Notes: a model not told the origin generated them from the sequence alone. Counted from the stretch's first letter, positions 53,670-62,244 are shown. The stretch: DNA of 64,000 nucleotides from Thermoplasmata archaeon (GCA_028864975.1 JAGWLG010000003.1:1-64000), one strand, 5' to 3'. Numbers and translations: made by a program.

Positions 53670-54223
53670 GCGGGTGCGGGCTCCGCGAGCCGTACGTCCT
53701 CCGGGAGCCTTTCGTAGATGGTCTGGACGACCTGGCGGGCGTCCAGTCGGGTCGAGTCGATGCCGACCTCGTAGTGAAGTTCGTTGAGCTCGATCCCGTA
53801 GTACTTGCGGTACCGCGCCGCCTCGCTCGCCTCCCGCACGCGCATCGCCGGCAGAACGAGGTCCGCGGGCACGCCCTCGCGTCGTCCGATGCGCTGGGCC
53901 CGGGTGAACTCCGCTGCGGTGATGTAGATCCGGATCACGGGGATGAAGCGCCGGACCAAGAGCTCGCCGATGATCCGCCCTTCGAGGATGCGGTGCGGCG
54001 AGGCCAGCCCCACCATGGTCTCGTCGAGCGTCTTGTCGATGCGGTCATCCCGCAGGGCCATCTCCCCGAAGGTACGGAGGTCGACGCCCCTTCGGCTCGC
54101 CTCGCTGCGGAAGATCTCCCCGGCGCTCACGTACTCCCGGTGGAGGAGGTCCGCCAGCTTGCGCCCCGCGGTCGACTTCCCGCTACCGGGGGGGCCCCCC
54201 ACCGTCAACACGGAGCCCTTCAT
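53666..54223 (-). CDS. cmk: Cytidylate kinase, archaeal type
   Basis: A 185-residue kinase that phosphorylates CMP and dCMP with ATP. The P loop is GGPPGSGKST (9-18). YVSAGEIFRSEA and the lid segment around RIGRREGVPADL match the archaeal small cytidylate kinases. Its position between the DUF106 gene and truB is the conserved archaeal spc-operon order. It overlaps both neighbours by four bases. Confidence 0.93.
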   Translation of the reverse strand: MKGSVLTVGGPPGSGKSTAGRKLADLLHREYVSAGEIFRSEASRRGVDLRTFGEMALRDDRIDKTLDETMVGLASPHRILEGRIIGELLVRRFIPVIRIYITAAEFTRAQRIGRREGVPADLVLPAMRVREASEAARYRKYYGIELNELHYEVGIDSTRLDARQVVQTIYERLPEDVRLAEPAPA

Positions 54224-55542
54224 GCGCCTCCCAGGGGAGGTTCGACCGGCACAAGAGGCGCCGGCTCGGCATCGGGGAGCTTCTGCGCGAGCGCGGCGTG
54301 CTTGAGGTACCGACGGAAGATCAGGTTCAGCGGCACGGTGTACAGGCTGAAGGCCGCGAACCAGAGCGGGAAAGGCCCGAACTGTCCGAGCAGGTTCGCG
54401 GGGTCACCGAACATCAGGACAGAACTCCCCTTGCAGGCGAAGGGCGGGACGGGCACCGAGGGGGGGGAGACGGTCGTGGTCCCGTACTGGAGGCCCTGGA
54501 ACCCCCAGCCCACGGACCCCCGCGCGTCGATGATCAGCAGGGTGATGGTGTAGGCTCCCACAGCCTGGGGTTTGAAGCTCCACGTGCTGAACGTACTGCC
54601 CTTCCCGTGGGGGCCGCTAGCATTCTCGATCGCCCCGCCCGTCGAAAGCCCGGTGGCCCACCAGGTGTAGTTGTAGGGGGCATATCCGCCCGGCGGGGCC
54701 CCCGCAACGGGCCCCAGGACCGACGCGGTCAAATTGAACGAGGCCGGGCTGCCCACCGGGAGCACGGTCGCCGACGGCCCGATGGCCGGGCGCGGGCATT
54801 GTTCCGCGATGTAGAGCCCCATCCAGGTGTAGATGGCGATCAGCAGGACCCAAGTGATGACCATTCCCTTGAACTGTGCGATGGTCACCTTGCTCTGGCG
54901 GACCTGGATCGCGTCCATGTGAGGCTTCAGCGCCTCCATGTGCTCCTTCTTCTGGCTCCGAACGGCCTTCATCCAGAGCGGGCGGATGGCGGCCTGGTGG
55001 TGCGCCACCGTGGCGGACTCGATCCAATCGGTGGTGAAGTGGTAGGCGACCGCCGAGAGCCCCATCTCGAGCGCAGCGGCGAAGAACATCGTGGCGAGTA
55101 GGGCGTGTCCCCCGAAGCCGAAGGCGGGCGCGAGGAGGCCGCCGAACGCGAGGGCGATGGAATTCCTCGCGCTGTTGTCGATGAGCATGTAGAGGCCCAT
55201 GAATCCGAGGAAGAACAGAATGAACCGGCTCACGCCCTTGCGGAGCTCGCCCTTCGCCTTCGCCGCCTGTTCCTTGCGGCGAGCGGCCTCCTCCTGGGAG
55301 ACCTCTGGCTCTTCCTCTTCGTCCTCCTCGTCCTCCTCCTCGCCCTTCCCAGCGCCCTTGGCTTCCACCTTCCCCGCGGGAAGGGGGGACGTCGACGCCG
55401 CAGGCTCGGGGGTCGAGGAGGGGAGGGGCGCGTCCTGAGAGGGGAGCGGCTCGTTGGAAGAGGACGGGCTGGCCACCGGCTCGTCAGACTTCGCGGGACC
55501 CGTCCCCCCCGAGGGGAAGAACGGGTCGATGGACGGGCTCAC
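54220..55542 (-). CDS. DUF106 membrane insertase (Oxa1/EMC3-like) with inserted PKD-like domain
   Basis: A 440-residue member of the archaeal DUF106 family, distant kin of YidC/Oxa1/EMC3 that helps insert membrane proteins. It has an acidic, coiled N-terminus (about 30-100), membrane segments near 105-125, 130-160 and 220-240, the conserved cytoplasmic helical hairpin (AIRPLWMKAVRSQKKEHMEALKPHMD), and final segments near 385-410. Unusually, a domain of about 130 residues resembling a PKD/Ig module (about 245-375, with ATGLSTGG, WSFKPQAVGAYTITLLIID) sits in the outward loop. It is co-transcribed with secY (three-base gap) and cmk. Confidence 0.82.
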   Translation of the reverse strand: MSPSIDPFFPSGGTGPAKSDEPVASPSSSNEPLPSQDAPLPSSTPEPAASTSPLPAGKVEAKGAGKGEEEDEEDEEEEPEVSQEEAARRKEQAAKAKGELRKGVSRFILFFLGFMGLYMLIDNSARNSIALAFGGLLAPAFGFGGHALLATMFFAAALEMGLSAVAYHFTTDWIESATVAHHQAAIRPLWMKAVRSQKKEHMEALKPHMDAIQVRQSKVTIAQFKGMVITWVLLIAIYTWMGLYIAEQCPRPAIGPSATVLPVGSPASFNLTASVLGPVAGAPPGGYAPYNYTWWATGLSTGGAIENASGPHGKGSTFSTWSFKPQAVGAYTITLLIIDARGSVGWGFQGLQYGTTTVSPPSVPVPPFACKGSSVLMFGDPANLLGQFGPFPLWFAAFSLYTVPLNLIFRRYLKHAALAQKLPDAEPAPLVPVEPPLGGA

Positions 55543-55545
55543 GCC

Positions 55546-57309
55546 TCACTCCCCGCCCAAGAAGCGCCTCAGGAGCGGGTTCATCTCCATCAACTGTTCG
55601 CGCCCCATCGCCTCGTAGAGATTGATGATGATCCCTACGGTGAGCAGCACGCCCGTCCCCGAGGCGTTCCCGACCGTCCCGATAAGGTCCGCCCCCGCGG
55701 CGAGCGCGCCCACCGCGGCCCCCGAGAGGACCGTGATCACGGGGATGTAACGCTCGAGCACACGTCGGAGGACGCGCGGGTCCCGGCGGAACCCGGGGAT
55801 CTGCATCCCGCTGGCCTCGATCTGGCGGGCCACGGCCTCGGGCCCCATGTTCGTCGTCTGGATCCAGAACTTGGCGAACATGATCGACCCACCGACCATG
55901 AGCGAGAAGTAGACCAGGATGTGGATCAGGTCCTGGAATGCCGTATGGCCCGTGAGGAAGTTCCCATAGATCGAGGGGTTCAGGATGGGCAGCAGCCAGC
56001 TCTCGAGACCGTTCGGTGTGGAGACGTAGTACGCCCCACCCGTGAGCGGCGTCGAGGTCGAGATCCCTAACGCCTGGGCCTGCGTCTGCGAAGCGTAGCT
56101 TCCGATCCACCACTGGTGTCCCACGCCCGGGAAGTTCATCAGCGTCGGGTTCGACCAGAGCAGGATCGAGAACATGGAGACGTTGGCCAGCAGGGCGGCC
56201 ATCAAGATCACGGGGATGTTCGAAGCGTAGATCAACCGCAGCGGATAGCGCCCGCGCGCCCCGCGCGCCTCGGCGTGCGAAAGCGGCAGCTCGATGCGGG
56301 TCGACTCCGTCCAGGCGACCAGAAAGAAGATGGAAGCGGTCCCCGCTAAGGCGATGATCGGGTTAGGATAGCGCAGCAGGATCTCCTCGATCCCGCCTCC
56401 CGCGAGCTGTCCCGCATTGAGGTGCGTCAGGAAGAACCAGGTCTTGAAGATGGTCCCGGCCGGCGGGTTGCTGACGGAGACCGGCTGCTGCGGGTTCGTG
56501 GGCAGCCAGTTCACGGTCCCCGTGAAGATGGCCTGGGAGACGCCCGCGGCGATGAAGAGCGAGATCCCGCTGCCGATGCCCCACTTGCTCACGACCTCGT
56601 CCATCAGGAAGACGAGGTAGCTCCCGAAGGCGAGCTGGGCGATGATGATGGTGTCGGCGATGATCTGCCCGTTCCCTGGAGAGAACTGGTCGAGCGTCGC
56701 GACCAGGGAGGAGGAAGGGAAGAGGTAGCCGTAGACCTGAGGGATCGCCTCGGTCAGGATCATCGCGACGACCAGGATCTTCTGCGCCCCCTGGTACATC
56801 CCCTTGTCCTCGTCGTCGGTGAGGTCGAGGTTGATGATCTTCGCCCCGACGAAGAGCTGCATGATGATCGAGCCCGTAACGATGGGTCCGATACCCAGGT
56901 GCATGAGCGTGCCCTGGGCCCCGGCCAGGATGGCCCGGTAGCTGGCGAACAGGTCGATCGTCTGTGTTGGGTCGATCCCGTAGATGAAGATGTTCGTCAG
57001 GACGAAGTAGAGCAGCAGGACCGTCGTCGTCCAGAAGAGCTTGGTCCGGAAGTGGACATGGCCGCTGGATTTCGAGACCGCAGGGAGGCGCGAGGTGATG
57101 GGCTTCCAGCCGTAGAGCTTGGACTTGTCGCCATCGTAGCTGACGATCAGAAGGGCGAGCCCCTCGACGAAGAAGAGGAGCAGTCCGAGGAGAGCGACCC
57201 CGAGGTAGGTGGGATGGGCCCAGATCCAGTCCAGGTAGAGGATCAGCGCGCCGAACGCGATGAAGACCGGCGCGCTGCGCCAGTCCCGGGGGGTCTCCTC
57301 CTCGGCCAC
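55546..57309 (-). CDS. secY: Preprotein translocase subunit SecY with N-terminal extension
   Basis: The channel subunit of the Sec translocon, 587 residues from a GTG at 57309. That GTG has GGAGG five bases upstream and sits about 18 bases after the predicted transcription start; the ATG at 57333 would lie almost at or before it. The canonical archaeal opening (LYGWKPITSRLPAV, then FRTKLFWTTTVLLLYFVLTNIFIYG) begins only near residue 85. Two extra membrane segments (about 13-30 and 36-60) precede it. The usual ten SecY segments follow, with enlarged outward loops near 270-300 and 400-445. Archaeal SecY is normally about 430-490 residues. Confidence 0.92.
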   Translation of the reverse strand: MAEEETPRDWRSAPVFIAFGALILYLDWIWAHPTYLGVALLGLLLFFVEGLALLIVSYDGDKSKLYGWKPITSRLPAVSKSSGHVHFRTKLFWTTTVLLLYFVLTNIFIYGIDPTQTIDLFASYRAILAGAQGTLMHLGIGPIVTGSIIMQLFVGAKIINLDLTDDEDKGMYQGAQKILVVAMILTEAIPQVYGYLFPSSSLVATLDQFSPGNGQIIADTIIIAQLAFGSYLVFLMDEVVSKWGIGSGISLFIAAGVSQAIFTGTVNWLPTNPQQPVSVSNPPAGTIFKTWFFLTHLNAGQLAGGGIEEILLRYPNPIIALAGTASIFFLVAWTESTRIELPLSHAEARGARGRYPLRLIYASNIPVILMAALLANVSMFSILLWSNPTLMNFPGVGHQWWIGSYASQTQAQALGISTSTPLTGGAYYVSTPNGLESWLLPILNPSIYGNFLTGHTAFQDLIHILVYFSLMVGGSIMFAKFWIQTTNMGPEAVARQIEASGMQIPGFRRDPRVLRRVLERYIPVITVLSGAAVGALAAGADLIGTVGNASGTGVLLTVGIIINLYEAMGREQLMEMNPLLRRFLGGE

Positions 57310-57350
57310 TTGAGCCTCCGCTGAGCTTCGCAAAGAGCTCCGGCTGGAGG

Positions 57351-57357
57351 TATATAT
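57351..57357. promoter_or_regulatory. Shared TATA element between secY and the methyltransferase
   Basis: TATATAT lies in the 91-base divergent gap. On the minus strand it sits about 45 bases before the secY GTG (leader near 18 bases). On the plus strand it sits about 47 bases before the methyltransferase ATG (leader near 20 bases). Its symmetry could let one element serve both genes. Confidence 0.5.
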
Positions 57358-57400
57358 GCTCTACCGATAGCCGGCCCTCGAGGGAACGCCCGTTCGGGAC

Positions 57401-58426
57401 ATGCCTCGCCGGGAACAGGGTTCGGTCGTCCGGCCTCCCCTGTCGACCCCCACCCCCGGGGAGGGTCGGACGCATCATCGACCGGAGGGTCCGCGGGAGT
57501 TCTTGATCGGGCACCGCGAAGAGATACTTCAGGCGCTCTCGGGCCGGGACCTGACACCGCTCCACTTTGCTCAGGACTCGGGGGAGCCCGTCCCCCTTCC
57601 CGATGGCTCGGTCCAACTGGTGGTCACCTCTCCTCCCTACCCCTACATCGAGATGTGGGACCGATCGTTCGAGCGGGCGCTCCGATGGGAGCCGGGAACC
57701 CTGGCGAACGACCCCGATCGGCTCGAGGCGATCCATCACTACCTTGCCCGGACCTGGCGCGAGTGCTACCGCCTCCTACAGGAGGGAGGTCTCCTCTGCG
57801 TCAACATCGGGGATGCGACGCGTTCGGTCGGAGGGGAGTTCCGCCTCTTCCCGAACCACGCTCACGTGATCCGCGAGTGCGAGGAGTTGGGGCTGCGCTC
57901 GCTCGTCCCGATCCTGTGGAAAAAGCCGACGAACAAGCCCAACAGCTTCCTGGGAAGCGGCTTCGCGCCCCCGAACGCCTACGTGACGCTGGACTGCGAG
58001 AGCATCCTCATCTTCCGGAAGGGGGGACGACGCCTCCTCCCACCGCACGACGTGCTTCGAGCCGCCTCGCAGTTCTCCAAGGCAGAACGCGACCTGTGGT
58101 TCTCCCAGGTCTGGACGGTCCGGGGGGCGCCGCAGCGGGATGGGGCTGCCTCGTTCCCCGAGGAGATCCCGTACCGTCTGGTCCGGATGTTCTCGCTCCT
58201 GGGCGACACGGTCCTCGACCCGTTCGCGGGGAGCGGGAGCACGCTTCTGGCCGCCTGGCGCCTTGGCCGACGTCCGGTCGGGATCGAGCTCGCCTCCCCT
58301 CGACAGAGGAGGCTCGAGCCCCATGTCCCTACGGAGGGTATCGACCCCCGAAGGGTCCTGGGGCACCTCCTCGAGCTCTACCCGGACCGACCGACGGGAA
58401 CTTTGGGACCGCCGGGGCGCGGATAG
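57401..58426 (+). CDS. DNA methyltransferase, beta class, probable N4-cytosine type
   Basis: A 341-residue SAM-dependent DNA methyltransferase. The catalytic motif IV is SPPY (in VVTSPPYPYIEMWD, about residue 68) and motif I is DPFAGSGSTLLAAWRLGRRPVGIEL (about 270-295). The order IV then I defines the beta class, and SPPY rather than DPPY points to N4-methylcytosine. The middle region (about 150-240, IPILWKKPTNKPNSFLGSGF) resembles archaeal and type II family members. No restriction nuclease lies beside it, so it is a solitary methyltransferase or has a distant partner. It lies in the segment that separates secY from rpl15. Confidence 0.85.
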   Translation: MPRREQGSVVRPPLSTPTPGEGRTHHRPEGPREFLIGHREEILQALSGRDLTPLHFAQDSGEPVPLPDGSVQLVVTSPPYPYIEMWDRSFERALRWEPGTLANDPDRLEAIHHYLARTWRECYRLLQEGGLLCVNIGDATRSVGGEFRLFPNHAHVIRECEELGLRSLVPILWKKPTNKPNSFLGSGFAPPNAYVTLDCESILIFRKGGRRLLPPHDVLRAASQFSKAERDLWFSQVWTVRGAPQRDGAASFPEEIPYRLVRMFSLLGDTVLDPFAGSGSTLLAAWRLGRRPVGIELASPRQRRLEPHVPTEGIDPRRVLGHLLELYPDRPTGTLGPPGRG

Positions 58427-58479
58427 GGTGACGGCCCTACCCCGTCCGCGAGGAGGTGGTCGTCAGGCGGTTCCTCCGA

Positions 58480-59922
58480 TTAGAGGCTGCACGAGGTCCC
58501 CGTCGGCCAGACATGGAGGGCTCCTTGGTTGGGGTCCTGGTACACCGAGAAGTCGATGCATCCGGATCCGGTCGGATTGTTCACGCTCACGGACCAGGAG
58601 TGGTCGGTCTGGATCTGGTAGTCCAAGCTCCCGGAGATCCCCAACGACACCTCGACACCGGCATAGGGCACCCTGAAGCTCAGCGAAAGACCGAGGCTCT
58701 CGGAAATGTCGGAGGCGGTGGAGTGACTGGCGTCGCAGCTCACCGTCTGATCGGTGTCCTGAGCCGTCAGAGAGCAAACAAGATTGGCCCCCCCGTTCTG
58801 GGCCCACGATAGGCTCTCCGGGTCGATCTGGAGAGGGGCCGATGTGACCCTGTAGTAGCCGTCGTTCGAAGAGGGGTTGCCATGAATCACATTCTGCAGA
58901 ATGTACTCGCAGCAATAGGCGGAGCCCTCCGTGAACGTGTAGAACTGGCTCGTCATCTCGTCGACGAGCTCGAGCCCCGCGTAACAGCTCCCCTGACTGT
59001 AGGGACTCTGCTTGACCACACCCAGGCAGTTGTTCTCCGTGGGAGTCTCGGTCGTCTGACCGGAGCTCTGGCTCTCGGTGTTGGACCAGGTGGCCGAGCC
59101 CTGGGCGATGCCCACGCTCGCGGAGAGGGTCAGCGACTGGGTGGTCGACACCGTGCTGGAATAGCTGACGCTGGCAGCGCCTTCGGACAGCCACTGGGTA
59201 CCCGTCCAGGCCCCAGGGTCGTTAAAGAACGCTACGCCGGCCACGGAAGGTATCGGTACCTGGGCGGTGTCCGTGATCAAGAGCCCGGTGAAGGTGTTCG
59301 TCCAGAAGGTCTGGTCGAAGTAGGGCGCGGTGTCGGGCAGAAGGCCGTAGCAGGCGCCATCTTCCCAAGGATCCACGTCGATGCTGAGATAGTAGTAGTT
59401 CCCGTCGATGGCATGGTACTGGTCGAGCCAGGAGGGGTATCTCGCCTCGCCCGGCGGGATGTCCACCGCGAAGTTCCCGTTCGACCCCGTGGTCGTGCAA
59501 GCGAACCCCGTCGTCATCGCGCCGCCGTACCACCACTTCACGAGGACCACGACCCCGGTGGGGAAGGAGGCGGACCACGACATGTAGTTGTTCTGAGTGT
59601 CGAGGGACGGCGTCTCGATCGCGACCTGGCCGCTGACGAGAACAGGATTGCTCCCTCCGCTGCCACCTCCCGAACCTCCGCTGCCACCCGAACCCCCTGT
59701 CCCCCCGCTCCCTCCCCCACCACCATAGGCGATCATCCCGGAGGCGAGCGGAGCCATGGGACCGATGACCACAGCGAGGCTCGCGGCCAGGAGCAAGAGT
59801 GGCACGACCCGCGGCCCTCTCCGCGCGAGGGGCGATCCGTTCGAGCGCGAGCCTCGGTGGACCGACTTGGGGGCGTCTGGCAACAAGGGGAGCGCTTGGG
59901 TTGGGACGTCGTTCGGAGACAT
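58480..59922 (-). CDS. Secreted protein with Gly/Ser linker, function unknown
   Basis: A 480-residue protein from the ATG at 59922. A hydrophobic segment at about 36-62 (VVPLLLLAASLAVVIGPMAPL) is a signal peptide or anchor. It is followed by a glycine/serine-only linker of about 30 residues, then a beta-rich body with about 13 cysteines, many aromatic residues and stretches of alternating S/T strands. There is no C-terminal membrane segment. I do not recognise a family. The alternating strands in the final third (SLGLSLSFRVPYAGVEVSLGISGSLDY) resemble long beta-hairpin or pore-forming folds, but this is weak. It is convergent with the methyltransferase. Confidence 0.7.
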   Translation of the reverse strand: MSPNDVPTQALPLLPDAPKSVHRGSRSNGSPLARRGPRVVPLLLLAASLAVVIGPMAPLASGMIAYGGGGGSGGTGGSGGSGGSGGGSGGSNPVLVSGQVAIETPSLDTQNNYMSWSASFPTGVVVLVKWWYGGAMTTGFACTTTGSNGNFAVDIPPGEARYPSWLDQYHAIDGNYYYLSIDVDPWEDGACYGLLPDTAPYFDQTFWTNTFTGLLITDTAQVPIPSVAGVAFFNDPGAWTGTQWLSEGAASVSYSSTVSTTQSLTLSASVGIAQGSATWSNTESQSSGQTTETPTENNCLGVVKQSPYSQGSCYAGLELVDEMTSQFYTFTEGSAYCCEYILQNVIHGNPSSNDGYYRVTSAPLQIDPESLSWAQNGGANLVCSLTAQDTDQTVSCDASHSTASDISESLGLSLSFRVPYAGVEVSLGISGSLDYQIQTDHSWSVSVNNPTGSGCIDFSVYQDPNQGALHVWPTGTSCSL

Positions 59923-59945
59923 CGCGTAAAAGTCCCCCGCCTCGG

Positions 59946-59955
59946 ATTTCAAAAG
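59946..59955 (-). promoter_or_regulatory. TATA-like box of the secreted-protein gene
   Basis: The minus strand reads CTTTTGAAAT about 28 bases before the ATG at 59922, so the transcript would be almost leaderless. This argues against the upstream in-frame starts as far as 60039. Confidence 0.5.
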
Positions 59956-60819
59956 GGCGGCAACAGATCTCCTCCAAACCGGCAGCACTTGCTCGCCCAT
60001 GTCACTGCATGGATACGCAGCGGAGGGGTGAGCCTTCACGAACCTGGTCCTGACGCCTGGCTAGCACCAGGGCTTGCGGTCCCGGTGTGACCTTCACTCT
60101 GGTGCTGGACCTGGGTGCCCACAGTTCCCGCCGCGGAGAAAGAGGGTCCGGGCCCCCTCGCAACGAACGGTGACCGACCTCCCGGAGCGTCCTCGAGCAC
60201 GTCTTCTGCGCATCCTGCACGCTCGCCATGGACGCCGTCCTCATCACCCGGTCCAGCGTGCGGCTCCCTAGGATCAGTCTGCGCTTCTCCGGAGCGGAGA
60301 ACGGGACCCCCGGCTCCGCCGCGTCGCTGTCAGCTCGACTCCCGGCCCGGGTCCTTGACCAGTGCTCCTCGCGTCTCGTCAGCAGAGAGGTCCTCGGCTC
60401 CCGTACCGAGTGCGTCTACACCTCTCGACGAAGGACTTCCTCCACTCCGGGCGGGCACGAGTGGCCTTCGGGTCCCGCACCTTCCTACTCGGGAGCGGGG
60501 CTCCCCTGAGCGCCTTCTCGGCCTGGAGGAGCGAGGAGAGCTCGCCTACGGCGCGGCCTCGGAGTAAGCGACCGCCGCGTCCTAGAGGGCGGTCGGACAC
60601 CGTATCAAGGGACCGGCGAGATCGGGGCCGCCCCGTGGCCCCGGCTGAGAGGGTGGCGCGAATCAAGCATGCGCTTCGGTGCCATTCACCCGAAGACGCT
60701 CATCCTTGGCCACCGGATGATTTCAGGTCCCTGCAGCTCTCACCGATGCCCCACTTATCACCCGCGGCTCCCCGCGTCTTCCTCCGTCCCCCCTGACCTG
60801 GGGGCGGCGCTTGCCAGGC
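59956..60819. other. Gene-poor region containing an rpl15 remnant
   Basis: There is no intact gene in these roughly 860 bases. Their notable content is the decayed rpl15-like segment annotated separately at about 60421-60610. The remainder (60000-60400 and 60620-60819) shows only chance-like open frames. I found no tRNA landmarks. Confidence 0.5.
60421..60610 (-). pseudogene. Decayed partial copy of the L15 gene
   Basis: The minus strand here aligns with the middle of the intact rpl15 at 61660-62244. A 19-base segment (60507-60525) is identical to 61983-62001, and the translation VGELSSLL-QAEKAL matches the ribosomal protein with two residues missing. Upstream, AVAYSEA corresponds to AVAHPEA but in a shifted frame and followed by a stop. 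Downstream, EWRKSFVER loosely matches KWKVYVEH. The copy therefore has indels, a stop and no start. The similarity outside the central 45-90 bases is patchy, so the ends are approximate. Confidence 0.55.
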
Positions 60820-61217
60820 TCACTTCCAGACGGTCCTGAGGGACGGGAGCCCAGTGAGCACCTCATCGTTCGTCACCAAGACAAGGCCCATGGAGAGGGC
60901 GTCCGCCGCAATCGTCCTGTCGTGAAGCTCGGGACCGCGCAACCTGCGGAACCAGGCCCAACCGGTTTCAGAGAGATGCGACCTTACCAAGTACCCGGTC
61001 GATCGTAGGGCCTCGAAGACCTCCTCCACACCTGCGGGAGACCGTAGACGGACCCTCCCGTGTTCGACCAGCCACCGGAGCTCGGCAAGTGCGACCTCTG
61101 GGAGGAAGAGGCTCCCACGCCCTCTTCCGCGTCCCGGAAGGTGCCCAGGGCCCGAGAGGGGAGCGACCCTTCCAAGAGGCGTACCACCGCGAGGCTGTCA
61201 ACGACCGCGTAGGTCAC
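60820..61217 (-). pseudogene. vapC: VapC-like PIN toxin broken by a one-base deletion
   Basis: The gene starts at a GTG at 61217 that overlaps the antitoxin stop by four bases. The first frame encodes TYAVVDSLAVVRLLEGS with the first PIN aspartate. Around the run of three G at 61114-61116 the coding switches frame. Adding one G joins it to SLFLPEVALAELRWLVEHGRV and then HDRTIAADAL and VTNDEVL, ending at 60820. The joined protein would be about 131 residues with all acidic PIN residues present. As read, the toxin is truncated. The cause may be loss of function, phase variation or a sequencing slip in a G run. Confidence 0.72.
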
Positions 61218-61444
61218 GCATTCGACCCGTGCCGCAGCTGGCGGATTGCCTTCTCCACGCCCGCCGAGTCCATCCTTCCCTTGAACAGCCTGTAGAGGCT
61301 CCTCTTCGGGCGAGGCCGAATGAGGATCCCGGCCTCGGTATCCACGACCATGGCCTCCTCGCCCTCGCCAGGGTGATGCTTCTCGCGTAGCTCCTTCGGC
61401 AGCGTGATCTGCCCCTTGGAACTGATCTTGACCGTGCTGGCCAT
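61214..61444 (-). CDS. vapB: AbrB/SpoVT-type VapB antitoxin
   Basis: A 76-residue antitoxin with the swapped-hairpin AbrB fold: STVKISSKGQITLPKELREKHHPGEGEEAMVV is the DNA-binding half, followed by a short helical toxin-binding tail. I chose the ATG at 61444, since an upstream in-frame start at 61468 adds atypical residues. On the minus strand GTAAAGATTA (about 61471-61480) could be its TATA box. It remains intact although its toxin is frameshifted. It is a different antitoxin family from the pair at 52154. Confidence 0.85.
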   Translation of the reverse strand: MASTVKISSKGQITLPKELREKHHPGEGEEAMVVDTEAGILIRPRPKRSLYRLFKGRMDSAGVEKAIRQLRHGSNA

Positions 61445-61659
61445 GTCCCTATCAAGGCGGCTTTGCAAGTAATCTTTACCTCACGTTCCGAACACGTCCG
61501 TCTCCCTGGCCCAACGTGTCGGGAGAATTTGCGCCGAGAACGGCCTCTCGGGCTCTGGTCCAGGGTCCCGTGCCTCTCGGGGGACATCCGCCTCGTCCGC
61601 GCACCGTCGCTGGACGGTGCCCTACTCGACCTCGGACTTCGAGGCGCACTGCCCCGCCG

Positions 61660-62244
61660 TTACGCCGCTGTCTTGGAAGAGCCCGCAGGGGTCGCCGCGG
61701 GCTTCGTGGCTGGCGCGCGCGGCTGCGAGCCGCCCGTCGCGGGAGGAGCCCCCTTGGCGGTCGTGGCCGGGGCCCCTGGTCTTGCGGGTGGGGTCTTCGG
61801 TAGGGAGGGGGTCGCCGCCGCGGGAGCCCCCGGAGGGGACGAGAGCACCTCGACCTTTTCCTTTGCATGGTCGCTCGCGTGCTCGACGTAGACCTTCCAC
61901 TTCCCCGAGGGCTTGCCACCGCCTAGGAGGCGGTCGATCCCGATGGCGGAGAGGTCCGCGACCCGGGCGTCCCCCTCCATCTTGAGCGCCTTCTCGGCCT
62001 GCAGGAGCGGGAGGAGGGAGGAGAGCTCTCCCACGTTCACCGCTTCGGGGTGGGCGACGGCGGCCGCCGGGCGCTTGAACCCGTGCCGCCCGAAGTGGTC
62101 GGGCGCGTAGATGAGCATCGACTTGAACTTGTATTTGTGGAGACCCGCGTTCCCGCGTCCGCCCTGCTTGCCGGCGCCACGTCCCGCCTTGATCCCCCGC
62201 CCGTGGGTCCTCGACCCCCGGAACTTCCTCGTGCGCGATGGCAT
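61660..62244 (-). CDS. rpl15: 50S ribosomal protein L15
   Basis: A 194-residue L15 (uL15). The first 145 residues carry the family pattern: a basic glycine-rich start (RKFRGSRTHGRGIKAGRGAGKQGGRG), GFKRP, and NVGEL leading into the C-terminal domain that packs on 23S rRNA. The last about 50 residues are an alanine/proline/threonine-rich tail not usual in archaeal L15. It lies 22 bases after rpl30. In most archaea secY follows directly, but here a segment of about 4.3 kb intervenes. Confidence 0.95.
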   Translation of the reverse strand: MPSRTRKFRGSRTHGRGIKAGRGAGKQGGRGNAGLHKYKFKSMLIYAPDHFGRHGFKRPAAAVAHPEAVNVGELSSLLPLLQAEKALKMEGDARVADLSAIGIDRLLGGGKPSGKWKVYVEHASDHAKEKVEVLSSPPGAPAAATPSLPKTPPARPGAPATTAKGAPPATGGSQPRAPATKPAATPAGSSKTAA

